64,000 nucleotides of DNA from Winogradskyella sp. (GTDB lineage: Bacteria > Bacteroidota > Bacteroidia > Flavobacteriales > Flavobacteriaceae). The DNA lies in NCBI GenBank assembly GCA_028383925.1, contig JAOEWO010000009.1, forward strand, positions 17,465-81,464, read 5' to 3'. Below, piece by piece: positions 8,495 through 16,509 of the stretch; the stretch's first letter is position 1; every line of letters begins with the position of its first letter. The position numbers and the translations under genes are program-made. The notes beneath the pieces were generated by a model, which saw nothing but the letters and a program-made list of their open reading frames with translations, was not told the origin of the DNA and made no database searches.

Positions 8495-9700
8495 TTAAAA
8501 ATGAATGTCAAAACCTAGTCTAAAGGTAATGTTATCGTTGTTTCCGTCTAAAGAGGTGTAGCTAATATCAGACTGTACTTTAAGTTTGTGCCCAACAATA
8601 AATTTATTTACACCAAGCGTATATTGTTTTGTTGGTAAATCTCCGGTAACATCTTCGTAACTTACAGTTGTAAAACGGCCAGCAATTTCGTAATTATTTT
8701 TAAACAAGTAACCTGCTTGTAAGTTTAAAGCATTACCAGTTAATACAATGTCACCAGTTGGTGTTGTGCCATCTATTTCTGTTGCGATTTCATCATCTGC
8801 GGTACGTTTTGCATATTCACCCATAAATGAAAACCCATTGTATTTAAACATGGCATCTGCAAAAATAGTGGTTTGGTCTGTTTCGTAAATAGTACCATCT
8901 GTTCTTATCATGTAAGCTCCAGCAAAACCTCTTTCTCTTACAGCATCTTGGTTATAGTTATAGGTAAAACCCATCATTAATTTTGGTTTCTCTTCGCGTT
9001 TTAAGTCAGATTGGCTATAATCTCCTTTAGATTTAAAAGTACCAAATGGTAAAAATTCTAATCTTGCAGTATATTGTAAACCTCCTATATTTCCTTCTGA
9101 AACATTACGACCTTCACCTTGTGATACAGAAAATTTTTCGCGCATTAAGAAATCACGTCCTAATTTTGTTTTGTGACGTATTTGAATACCTAAATCACGA
9201 TCTATATTAAAACGACTATTTAATAGTGAACGGTCTATAAGTTGCATATTAGCAGAAGATACCACACGTTCTACGTTACCAGGTAGTTTGGTTTGACCTG
9301 CCCATAATTCCCAATTGCCATAAAAATTCCACATAATTACAGCATCTAAGATATAACGTGGTGTGTTTCTGTTAAATTCATTAGCACCCGAAATATCTCT
9401 ATTAGATAGACCTAATTCTATTTTGTATTTAAGTTTAGGGCTGTAAGCAAAACCATCAAATTTTAAACGTGCACGACGCACAATAAAATTATGTTCTGGA
9501 CTGCCGTATTGGGTACCATTATAATCCCAAGAAGAATTTGAACGTACTTGAAAACGTGGAGCAAATTTTACACTAAATGAGCTGTCTTTTGCTACAAAGT
9601 TAATTAAACCTTTACCAAAAGAAGTATCACTAATTTCTTGTGCACTAATAGATGTTGTCGCACATAGGATAAGTGCGATTAAAGCTAATCTTAATTTCAT
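8495..9700 (-). CDS. OprO/OprP-type (phosphate-selective) outer-membrane porin
   Basis: 401-residue outer-membrane barrel with a signal peptide (residues 1-20, ending SISAQ) and a terminal aromatic residue (FRLGFDIHF). The sequence follows the porin O/P family: an N-terminal strand FSVKFAPRFQVRSN, the conserved FIVRRARLKFDG, then YSPKLKYKIELGLSN and WAGQTKLPGNVER. OprO/OprP proteins of Pseudomonas pass phosphate or polyphosphate; in Bacteroidota the same family commonly accompanies PiT genes, as here. A Pho-box-like repeat array lies directly upstream (9739-9767), as does a TTTG-type -7 element at about 9725-9732, giving a very short leader. That leader carries a 12-nt segment complementary to the candidate small RNA at 9782-9878. 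Confidence 0.9.
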   Translation of the reverse strand: MKLRLALIALILCATTSISAQEISDTSFGKGLINFVAKDSSFSVKFAPRFQVRSNSSWDYNGTQYGSPEHNFIVRRARLKFDGFAYSPKLKYKIELGLSNRDISGANEFNRNTPRYILDAVIMWNFYGNWELWAGQTKLPGNVERVVSSANMQLIDRSLLNSRFNIDRDLGIQIRHKTKLGRDFLMREKFSVSQGEGRNVSEGNIGGLQYTARLEFLPFGTFKSKGDYSQSDLKREEKPKLMMGFTYNYNQDAVRERGFAGAYMIRTDGTIYETDQTTIFADAMFKYNGFSFMGEYAKRTADDEIATEIDGTTPTGDIVLTGNALNLQAGYLFKNNYEIAGRFTTVSYEDVTGDLPTKQYTLGVNKFIVGHKLKVQSDISYTSLDGNNDNITFRLGFDIHF

Positions 9701-9738
9701 TATAATTTTAAGTTTTTGTCGAATGCAAATAACTAACT

Positions 9739-9767
9739 TTAATGTTAAGTTAATGTTTCTTAAATAT
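9739..9767 (-). promoter_or_regulatory. Candidate Pho box upstream of the porin
   Basis: Three 7-bp units repeat every 11 bp (TTAATGT at 9739, TTAATGT at 9750, TAAATAT at 9761; on the porin coding strand TTAACAT-type units). Direct repeats with 11-bp period are the hallmark of PhoB/PhoP sites in E. coli and Bacillus subtilis (TTAACA-N5). The array sits at roughly -19 to -47 from the predicted porin start site, which suits activation. Confidence 0.6.
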
Positions 9768-9781
9768 TAAGTTTTGGGCAT

Positions 9782-9808
9782 AAAAAAACTGCCTTGGCCA
9801 AAGGCAGT
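9782..9808 (-). terminator. Intrinsic terminator upstream of the porin promoter
   Basis: Stem ACTGCCTT / AAGGCAGT (9788-9795 with 9801-9808) and a 5-nt loop; the minus strand continues with seven T. No protein gene ends here on that strand, so it implies a separate short transcript or an attenuator. Confidence 0.75.
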
Positions 9809-9878
9809 CATTAGAAATCATGATAATTAGTCGACAAAAACTAATAGATTATACGAAACTAATATGTCTCATGAGACA
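9782..9878 (-). ncRNA. Candidate trans- or cis-acting small RNA upstream of the porin
   Basis: The region between the porin and the next gene carries a complete small-RNA layout on the minus strand. A -7 element TATCTTTG lies at 9890-9883. A perfect palindrome TGTCTCATGAGACA (9865-9878) would form a 5' hairpin. Then comes a hairpin TTAGT-loop-ACTAA (9844-9827) whose loop region exposes AGUUUUUGUCGA, and finally an intrinsic terminator (9808-9782) with seven U. The 12 nt at 9842-9831 are perfectly complementary to 9722-9711 of the porin mRNA, ending 10 nt before its ATG. It could therefore repress or protect the porin mRNA. It could instead be an attenuated leader of the porin operon. No expression evidence is available. 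Confidence 0.45.
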
Positions 9879-9992
9879 GTATCAAAGATAAACGACATGT
9901 TTAATGCTAACGTAACGCTATTATTAACGAATCATTAAAATATACTTGAGGGCTGTTTTTTATAACCACCTCAATTACACGTATTTAAGATC

Positions 9993-10051
9993 GCAATGTA
10001 AAATTAATGTTAAGTAAATGTTGTTTTAATATTAACTAATCATTATATTTG
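9993..10051 (+). promoter_or_regulatory. Promoter and Pho-box-like array for the MORN-like gene
   Basis: Five units repeat every 11 bp: GCAATGT (9993), TTAATGT (10004), TAAATGT (10015), TTAATAT (10026) and TAATCAT (10037). They lead into a perfect Bacteroidota -7 element TATATTTG at 10044-10051, with TTG at 10021-10023. The spacing places the array at about -25 to -60, as expected for a PhoB-type activator. Read on the minus strand the units are TTAACAT-like and point towards the porin and small RNA, so the array may serve both directions. Confidence 0.55.
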
Positions 10052-10081
10052 GGTAATACGTAATTTTTTAAACCCACAGTT

Positions 10082-10450
10082 ATGAACAAAAGAGTCTTGT
10101 TTTTATTCGCTTTATTATTTAGTATTGTTTCTTTTGCGCAACAAGAGCGCAAGTTAGAACTTAACAAAGACACCAACTTAATTGACGTAACTTATTATCA
10201 TGACAATGGAGCTGTAAGTCAAACAGGTACTTACACTTTAGATGGTAAATTACAAGGTGAATGGTTAAGCTATGATATTGATGGTAATAAGAATATTGCG
10301 GCAAATTATGATAATGGGAAAAAAGTCGGCAAGTGGTTTTATTGGACAGATAAAACTTTAACAGAAGTAGATTATACAAATAATGCTATTGCTAGCATTA
10401 ACGAATGGCAAAAAGGATCTAAATCCTCTTTAGCTAGTCGTAATAAATAA
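10082..10450 (+). CDS. Small secreted MORN-repeat-like (YwqK-type) protein
   Basis: 122 residues with a Sec signal peptide (1-19, ending SFAQ). The mature part has MORN-like repeats of the form YHDNGAVSQTGTYT-DGKLQGEWLSYD-DGNKNIAANYDNGKKVGKWFYW. Such repeats occur in YwqK-family proteins; the role in Bacteroidota is unknown, and homologues are sometimes mislabelled as nicotinate mononucleotide adenylyltransferases. The start is set by the signal peptide and by a strong promoter (TATATTTG at 10044-10051) preceded by the Pho-box-like array. This suggests induction under phosphate limitation together with the divergent porin operon, which is inference. A bidirectional terminator follows. Confidence 0.75.
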   Translation: MNKRVLFLFALLFSIVSFAQQERKLELNKDTNLIDVTYYHDNGAVSQTGTYTLDGKLQGEWLSYDIDGNKNIAANYDNGKKVGKWFYWTDKTLTEVDYTNNAIASINEWQKGSKSSLASRNK

Positions 10451-10470
10451 AGCATTTACTTTACATAAAT

Positions 10471-10503
10471 AAAAAAAGCATCCATACTATGGATGCTTTT
10501 TTA
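10471..10503. terminator. Bidirectional terminator between the MORN-like gene and the beta-helix lipoprotein gene
   Basis: Nearly perfect palindrome: AAAAAAGCATCCATA and TATGGATGCTTTTTT separated by one base. It serves two convergent genes. Confidence 0.9.
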
Positions 10504-10522
10504 GTTAAAATCTATTCTAAAC

Positions 10523-11713
10523 TTAGTTACCTACAGTCCAATTGGCTCCCCAAGTTGCAAAATCTGTGCCTGTAGCATTACCAATACCAGATAAGAAGTC
10601 TGCGTCAGTAAACGTATCTCCAGTATCATTTTTTAATTGAAGTGTAACATCTACAAAAGTGACGTCTGTTACAGATAAGTCACCATTTATAACTCCGGTA
10701 CCTGTTGGGTTAAGACTTGTTGCGCCAGCATTACCGTCTAAATCAAAACCTTCTTCAAAGCCTTCTAATAATACGTTTGTAAAAATACCTTGTGTACCTG
10801 CTCTTAATCTAATAGCTTCATTACCTGTGTCAGATCCATTACCAACTATAGTTAAGTTAGTTACAGTTGGTTTAGACCAAAATATTGGGCTAGAGTTGTT
10901 TCCTATGTCTGTGTTGTAACCATCAGCTTCAATACCTTTATCGTGCTCAGCACCATGAGATACATGTGCATTTGTAATAGCGCCAGTGTAACCTTCTGTC
11001 CAATCAATAGAATCGTCTTGTGCGTTAACTACAGATACAAAATCTACGTTTACTGTACCACCAAAAAACTCAACACCGTCATCTTTTCCTTCAAATACTT
11101 GTATGTATTGTACAGTTGTGCCATTACCTACACCATAAAAAGAGATACCATTGTTTTCTGATTGTCCATCTGCTGAGCCGCCAGAATACTGTACTCTTAA
11201 ATATCTAATAATACCAGAATTATTACTTACATCTGTACCACCATAAGGTAAACTTGCAATTTCTGAAGTAGCAGTAGCCGCACCTGTTACGGAGTTAATA
11301 GGCGCGTCTCCTAAAAGAATTAAGCCTCCCCAATCACCAGCTTGTGGTGCAGAAGAATCTGATGTTAAAACAATAGGATTACTTGCAGTACCATTAGCGA
11401 TAATCTGTGCACCACTAGAAATAGCAATGTAAACATCCGATCCTGATGCCTCAGCTTCTAAAACCATACCAGCAGGTATTGTTAATGTAGTACCAGATGC
11501 CATAATAAGAGATCCGTTAATTTTGTACGTATTGTTTGCGTCTAATGTTAAATCTTCAGTGTAAGTACCTGCTAAAAATATAGTACCATTAGTGTTGCCA
11601 CCACCAGAACCTGTGCTATTATCATTGATAATAATGTCTGCTGTATCATCTGTTGTACATGAGTTGAAAAGCATTCCGAAAATAGCTAAACCTAAAAATA
11701 ATTTATTCTTCAT
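10523..11713 (-). CDS. Predicted outer-membrane beta-helix lipoprotein paired with the TonB receptor
   Basis: 396-residue lipoprotein (lipobox cysteine C19 in MLFNSC) with a Gly/Ser/Thr-rich linker after it. The body has repeats typical of a right-handed parallel beta-helix: GTTLTIPAGMVLEA, GDWGGLILLGDAPIN, IIRYLRVQYSGG, VQYIQVFEGKDDGVEFFGG, VDFVSVVNAQDDSIDW. Homologues in Flavobacteriaceae sit next to TonB-dependent receptors and are surface lipoproteins of unknown function (the label multidrug transporter seen in databases is not supported). The gene lies 34 bp downstream of the TonB receptor start of translation unit, same strand, so the pair is probably one operon. A role as substrate-capturing partner is inference. 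Confidence 0.7.
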   Translation of the reverse strand: MKNKLFLGLAIFGMLFNSCTTDDTADIIINDNSTGSGGGNTNGTIFLAGTYTEDLTLDANNTYKINGSLIMASGTTLTIPAGMVLEAEASGSDVYIAISSGAQIIANGTASNPIVLTSDSSAPQAGDWGGLILLGDAPINSVTGAATATSEIASLPYGGTDVSNNSGIIRYLRVQYSGGSADGQSENNGISFYGVGNGTTVQYIQVFEGKDDGVEFFGGTVNVDFVSVVNAQDDSIDWTEGYTGAITNAHVSHGAEHDKGIEADGYNTDIGNNSSPIFWSKPTVTNLTIVGNGSDTGNEAIRLRAGTQGIFTNVLLEGFEEGFDLDGNAGATSLNPTGTGVINGDLSVTDVTFVDVTLQLKNDTGDTFTDADFLSGIGNATGTDFATWGANWTVGN

Positions 11714-11747
11714 TTTGTTTTGAATTTAATTTCTTATTAATATTTGT

Positions 11748-14603
11748 TTAAAAATTATATTTGAATTGAAGTCCTATGCCTAGTCCTCGTTTATAGTTTG
11801 TGACGTCTTTACCGTTTGGTGATGTTACTAATACATTACCTAAAGAGGTGCCTTCTCTTAAGTATTGTACTGTTGGGTTTAAAATGTTTCTTATACCAAG
11901 GTTAAGTTCCATTTTGTCGTTTAGTTTGTTTTTAAGTACAAAATCTAATGTTGGTATACCTTTTTCGATAACATTACCAAGTTGCCCAGAACCTAAAGCA
12001 TCAATTCTATCTGAGAAGTAAGAAAAGATTAAATTGGCTGTGGGTTTGTAGTTACCAAATGTTGGTGAGTAATTAATATCTGCATTAACAATAATTGGTG
12101 ATGCTCCTTGTAACTCTTCTTCACTTTTATTAAAACTAACACTGTAAGTACCAATTATAGATTCGTACAAATCTTGTTGTGTGTGCATGTAAGTAAAGTT
12201 AAAACCTGCAGAAAGTTTTGCATTTTCTTTTTCGTCATCCATAAGAATGTTTTTTCTTATTTCGGCTTCAAAACCTAATATTTCAGCACGTTCACCGGTT
12301 CTAAAAAAACGTTGTGTACCTGTAGCATCAAAGGCTACAACTTGGTTTACAGGATCGTTTATTTGTTTGTAAAATGCACCTATAGAGATAATTTCACTTT
12401 TACTCATAAACCATTCGTATTTTAAATCTAAGTTTAAGATTCTAGAATACGATACATCACTTACGTTGGTGTAAGCTATGTTGCTTGTACGTCCTAATAA
12501 ATCTGGATTACCACCTATGCGCTGAGAAATACTTTCGTAAAGAAATGGTGATACTTCTTTAAATTCTGGTAACGATATGGTTTCACTTGCAGAAAAACGT
12601 AAATTTTGATCTTCATTTACACCATACTTTACACTAAGACTTGGTAAAAATACCGTTTCATTAGCGCCAATGGTATTGTTACCTGCGGCACCTAAGTTAA
12701 TAACGTCATAACTTATCTCTTGTGCTATAGCTTCAACTCTTACACCTGGCACAAATAACCATTTGTCTCCTACTTTTAGTTCTGCATTTGCATAACCAGC
12801 ATACACATCTAAATTACCATTATAAGTGTTTTCTGGTAGTGCTGGACGGTTTCTATTGCTTTGTCCAGGAATATTATTAATAGCTCTAATACTATATAAA
12901 CCATTTTGGTTAAAGCTAGTACTTAAATTATCTAAAGAAAAAATACTGTTTAAATTATTAACGTTAGATACTGTTGTATTTGGGTTAGTAATATCGTAAC
13001 CATATCTAATATTATCAAACTGTCTTTCTTTTGCTCTACCTGCAAAACCGAAGTTTAATTTTAAGTTTTCGTTGGTATTGTAAGCTAAATTTACTCTGCT
13101 ATTAAATTCGTTATCGTTTATATTTTGAAAATAACGTTGGTTATCAAAAACAACATTACTATAAAAAGTAGGTGTTGTATTTGCATCATTGTCTAGTGCA
13201 AATTGGTAGTTTTCTACACTTATACGTTTTCTGTCTGGCTCGTGTGCGTTAACGACATTATAGCCAATGCCCCAATCTAAATCATATTTGTTATCTTCAA
13301 ATTTATGACGACCAGTTAATTGGTTTACATAAATAAGGTTTTGATTAAATTGAACATTCATTTGGTAAAAACCTTCATCAGTATTTAAAATAGCATCTCT
13401 ATTTCTACCTTTACCGTCTATACCAAAATAACCCACTCTATCAGATGCGTTATTTATAAAAAGTGAATTAAACTTAAGTGAGTTGTTAGCATCAATTTTA
13501 TAGTTTATGGTAGCCATTGCTGTAGTTTTGGTAGAATATTCAAATTCTTCAGCATCTTCAAAAGCTTTCTTTTCTACGTTAGTATAATCTACGTTAGAAC
13601 CTCTTCTGTATTCAAAACCATTTTCAAAAGAACCTGTACCATAAAAGCTTAATCTAGATCCGTTTTCAAAATCAAAAGATTTTCCAAAAGCACCACCAAA
13701 ATTTATATCTATTGGTGTTTCTGCTTGTTGCGGATCAAAGCCGTGAGATAAAATAACTGCAAAAGGATTATTGTCATACCTATTATAGAATCCAAAATAA
13801 CTAGTGCCTTCGCTTCTAAAAAATGTTTGATCTGCTGCGTTTGTGTTAACAGAAGAACCTACATTAAATGTAAAAAAGCCTTTCCCTTTGTAATCTTTAG
13901 AAGTGATATCTACATTACCAGCAGAAAAATCTCCAAAAAAGCGAGACGAATAGGCTTTACTTATTGATACATTTTCTATAATATCTGAAGAAAATAAATT
14001 TAAGTCTATATTTTTTTTGTTAACATCGTTAGACGGTAATGTTAAACCATTCATGGTTGTATTTAAATAACGGTCACCCAAACCTCTTACATAAACATTA
14101 CTAGAACCTTCTTGTTTAGATACACCAGATATTTTTGAAACTGCACCTGCAGCATCACTAACTCCTTTACGAGACAACTCTTCTGCACCAATACTTTGCT
14201 TAATTTCTACGGCCTTTTTTTGGTCTAATAATAGTGCTGTTTCACTTTGTTTTCTTGTAGTTGTAGTAATTACTATTTCTTCGAGACTAGCTGCGCTAGC
14301 TAACATAGAAACGTTTAGGGTTATTACTTTATTTGCAATAACTTCTACTGTAATATCTTGCGTTTGGTAACCAACAAAACTGAAACTTATAACGTATGTT
14401 CCAGGTTCTAAATCTGTAAGTTCATAAAGACCATCCATATTAGAGGTTGTGCCTTTTGTGGTTCCTTTTATTAAAACATTAGCAAAAGGTAACGGTTCAT
14501 CGTTATATTCTTTGTCAATTAACTTACCCGCAATAGAGCCTGTGCTTTGTGCAAACGTTGTTGCTGTAATAAGTAAAATAAATAGATATTGTAAACTTTT
14601 CAT
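11748..14603 (-). CDS. TonB-dependent receptor with N-terminal carboxypeptidase-regulatory-like domain
   Basis: Outer-membrane gated channel, about 951 residues. The start at 14603 is chosen because a signal peptide begins there (MKSLQYLFILLITATTFAQS); a longer frame to 14663 adds 20 residues with no export function. Next come a CarboxypepD_reg domain (GSIAGKLIDKEYNDEPLPFANVLI), the plug (IVITTTTRKQSETALLLDQKKA ... GVSKQEGSSNVYVRGLGDRY) and a 22-strand barrel ending GLGIGLQFKYNF. The substrate is not evident. The beta-helix lipoprotein gene follows, and the location next to porin, PiT and Pho-box-like repeats suggests a phosphorus-containing ligand, as inference only. ExbB/ExbD at 42113-44474 could energise it. 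Confidence 0.9.
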   Translation of the reverse strand: MKSLQYLFILLITATTFAQSTGSIAGKLIDKEYNDEPLPFANVLIKGTTKGTTSNMDGLYELTDLEPGTYVISFSFVGYQTQDITVEVIANKVITLNVSMLASAASLEEIVITTTTRKQSETALLLDQKKAVEIKQSIGAEELSRKGVSDAAGAVSKISGVSKQEGSSNVYVRGLGDRYLNTTMNGLTLPSNDVNKKNIDLNLFSSDIIENVSISKAYSSRFFGDFSAGNVDITSKDYKGKGFFTFNVGSSVNTNAADQTFFRSEGTSYFGFYNRYDNNPFAVILSHGFDPQQAETPIDINFGGAFGKSFDFENGSRLSFYGTGSFENGFEYRRGSNVDYTNVEKKAFEDAEEFEYSTKTTAMATINYKIDANNSLKFNSLFINNASDRVGYFGIDGKGRNRDAILNTDEGFYQMNVQFNQNLIYVNQLTGRHKFEDNKYDLDWGIGYNVVNAHEPDRKRISVENYQFALDNDANTTPTFYSNVVFDNQRYFQNINDNEFNSRVNLAYNTNENLKLNFGFAGRAKERQFDNIRYGYDITNPNTTVSNVNNLNSIFSLDNLSTSFNQNGLYSIRAINNIPGQSNRNRPALPENTYNGNLDVYAGYANAELKVGDKWLFVPGVRVEAIAQEISYDVINLGAAGNNTIGANETVFLPSLSVKYGVNEDQNLRFSASETISLPEFKEVSPFLYESISQRIGGNPDLLGRTSNIAYTNVSDVSYSRILNLDLKYEWFMSKSEIISIGAFYKQINDPVNQVVAFDATGTQRFFRTGERAEILGFEAEIRKNILMDDEKENAKLSAGFNFTYMHTQQDLYESIIGTYSVSFNKSEEELQGASPIIVNADINYSPTFGNYKPTANLIFSYFSDRIDALGSGQLGNVIEKGIPTLDFVLKNKLNDKMELNLGIRNILNPTVQYLREGTSLGNVLVTSPNGKDVTNYKRGLGIGLQFKYNF

Positions 14604-14676
14604 TAGTATGTTTTGTATTTCGATGCAAAGAAACGTTGACAATATCTTTTTTACGTTAATCAATAATTAACTCTTC

Positions 14677-14716
14677 GTAATAAAAAGGTTAGCTTAAAGT
14701 TAGCCTAACATTACCC
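14677..14716 (-). promoter_or_regulatory. Weak Pho-box-like direct repeats upstream of the TonB receptor
   Basis: GTAATA (14677), GTTAGC (14688), GTTAGC (14699) and ATTACC (14710) recur with exact 11-bp period; on the receptor coding strand the core reads GCTAACTTTAAGCTAAC. This resembles the arrays near the porin but is more diverged and lies farther (about 60-100 bp) from the likely transcription start. Confidence 0.35.
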
Positions 14717-14846
14717 ATAGGTTTGCTTTGTAAACAATTACTTAACATTGAAATTTTTATCTAGGTGTATTATATATTTCTAACTAATTCTATTCCAATT
14801 TATATATCTTGCAAACTCTAAGATTTTAACTGTAGATGCGGTGATT

Positions 14847-14854
14847 TATATTTG
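14847..14854 (+). promoter_or_regulatory. -7 promoter element of dgt
   Basis: TATATTTG matches the Bacteroidota TAnnTTTG consensus; the leader to the ATG at 14920 would be about 60 nt. No good -33 TTG is seen at the usual distance. The rest of the 316-bp gap between the divergent TonB receptor and dgt holds only this element and the repeats at 14677-14716. Confidence 0.55.
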
Positions 14855-14919
14855 TAAATAATCTAAATATTTAAAGCCCAATATCATCTAAACAGACTAA
14901 AACATTAAAATTTAAATAC

Positions 14920-16260
14920 ATGAACTGGGAGCAACTACTATCCTTAAAGCGTTACGGTGATACACATAAAAGGTTACGAAAAGAACAAGACGAAACACGT
15001 TTGGGTTTTGAGGTAGATTATGATCGTATTATATTTTCTTCAGAATTTAGGGGGCTTCAAGATAAAACACAAGTAGTACCTTTATCTAAAACAGATTTTG
15101 TGCACACGCGGTTAACACATAGTTTAGAAGTTAGTGTGGTCGGTAGATCTTTAGGGCGTAAAGTTGGTAAATTACTTTTAGAGAAACATCCACATTTAGA
15201 AAATGTGCATGGTTATAGAATGAACGATTTTGGGGCCATTGTTGCTGCTGCAGCTTTAGCGCACGACATCGGTAACCCACCATTTGGCCACTCGGGTGAA
15301 AAAGCTATCGGTTCTTATTTTAAAGCTGGTGACGGAGCGCAATTTAAAAGTTTACTTACAGTCAAACAATACCAAGACTTATGTGATTTTGAAGGTAATG
15401 CCAACGGATTTAAAATTTTAACCGAAAGTAGAGCAGGTAGAGAAGGTGGGTTAAGATTAAGTTATGCCACGTTAGGTGCATTTACAAAATACCCAAAAGA
15501 GTCGTTGCCTAAAAAGCCAACAACGCATATTGTAGATAAAAAATATGGGTTTTTTCAGAGTGAAAAAGAGATGTTTAAAAATGTAGCTACAGAGTTAGGT
15601 TTGGATGCAAGAAGTAAAGATCATCTTAGTTTTCAAAGACATCCTTTAGCGTTTTTAGTTGAAGCAGCAGATGATATTTGCTACACAATTATAGATTTTG
15701 AAGATGGTATTAATTTGGGACTCATACAAGAGGAATATGCCCTAGAGTATTTAATAAATTTAGTTAGAGGAAAAATTAAGACCAAAAATTATAATGCTTT
15801 AAAAACAACTGAAGATCGTGTAAGTTATTTGCGTGCTTTGGCTATTGGGACCTTAATAGATGAAGCTGCTCTACTTTTTATGAAACATGAAGACGCTATT
15901 TTAGCTGGTAAATTTGAAACCGCACTGTTAGATGTTAGTCAGTATAAAGCACAAATTAAAGATATAATAGACCTAAGTGTTACTAAAGTTTATTGCTCTA
16001 AAGAAGTTATAAATAAAGAGATTGCAGGTTACGAAATTCTTAATCAGTTACTAAATGCTTATGGTAAAATGGCATTTAATGTTTTTGAAGATAACTGCTC
16101 TAACTATGATGAATTATTGAAAAATATTTTACCAGAAACGGTAAAATTAACCAACGATTCGCTTTATAATAATCTATTGGCGGTTTGTCTTTATATTTCA
16201 AAACTCTCAGATACTAACGCTATGTTACTGCATCAAAAGTTAAAAGGGCACATTTTATAG
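14920..16260 (+). CDS. dgt: Deoxyguanosinetriphosphate triphosphohydrolase (dGTPase)
   Basis: 446-residue HD-domain enzyme that splits dGTP into deoxyguanosine and tripolyphosphate, helping balance dNTP pools. Metal-binding residues are visible: H67 in RLTHSLEV, the H115-D116 pair in ALAHDIGNPPFGHSGE, and a later D in LVEAADDICYTIIDFEDG. The N-terminus MNWEQLLSLKRYGD and length fit the bacterial dGTPase-like family. It is transcribed alone from a promoter at about 14847, divergently from the TonB receptor. Confidence 0.92.
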   Translation: MNWEQLLSLKRYGDTHKRLRKEQDETRLGFEVDYDRIIFSSEFRGLQDKTQVVPLSKTDFVHTRLTHSLEVSVVGRSLGRKVGKLLLEKHPHLENVHGYRMNDFGAIVAAAALAHDIGNPPFGHSGEKAIGSYFKAGDGAQFKSLLTVKQYQDLCDFEGNANGFKILTESRAGREGGLRLSYATLGAFTKYPKESLPKKPTTHIVDKKYGFFQSEKEMFKNVATELGLDARSKDHLSFQRHPLAFLVEAADDICYTIIDFEDGINLGLIQEEYALEYLINLVRGKIKTKNYNALKTTEDRVSYLRALAIGTLIDEAALLFMKHEDAILAGKFETALLDVSQYKAQIKDIIDLSVTKVYCSKEVINKEIAGYEILNQLLNAYGKMAFNVFEDNCSNYDELLKNILPETVKLTNDSLYNNLLAVCLYISKLSDTNAMLLHQKLKGHIL

Positions 16261-16338
16261 TGTATTTCAACGAATAAATTTGCTATTTACCGATATATTG
16301 TTTTTATTTAACTCATAATCAGCCCTAAAAACCTACTT

Positions 16339-16509
16339 ATGAGAAATAATATACTTGGAGGCTTAGTCATCTTCATGGTTGTTTTGACTTGCCTATTGAT
16401 GATTGATGATATTTCCAATCCAAAAGAAAACACCTCTAATCAAGTTAATACTGAGGTAGAAAAAATTGAGTCTACTACAGACTTAGCAATTATTGATACT
16501 GAAGAGTAA
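16339..16509 (+). CDS. Small single-pass membrane peptide (56 residues)
   Basis: An ATG at 16339 opens a 56-codon frame. Residues 5-21 (ILGGLVIFMVVLTCLLM) form one hydrophobic helix, followed by an acidic polar tail rich in Glu, Thr and Asn ending TTDLAIIDTEE. The last 27 bases overlap the 3' end of the convergent dxs gene. A weak AT-rich promoter-like region precedes it. I do not recognise the family. The clean helix and the well-placed start favour a real gene, but it is short enough to be chance. Confidence 0.45.
   Translation: MRNNILGGLVIFMVVLTCLLMIDDISNPKENTSNQVNTEVEKIESTTDLAIIDTEE

Noticed and set aside
14604..14663. Longer start for the TonB receptor (MINVKKILSTFLCIEIQ)
   Set aside because: The signal peptide begins at the internal ATG at 14603; the extra residues would bury it.
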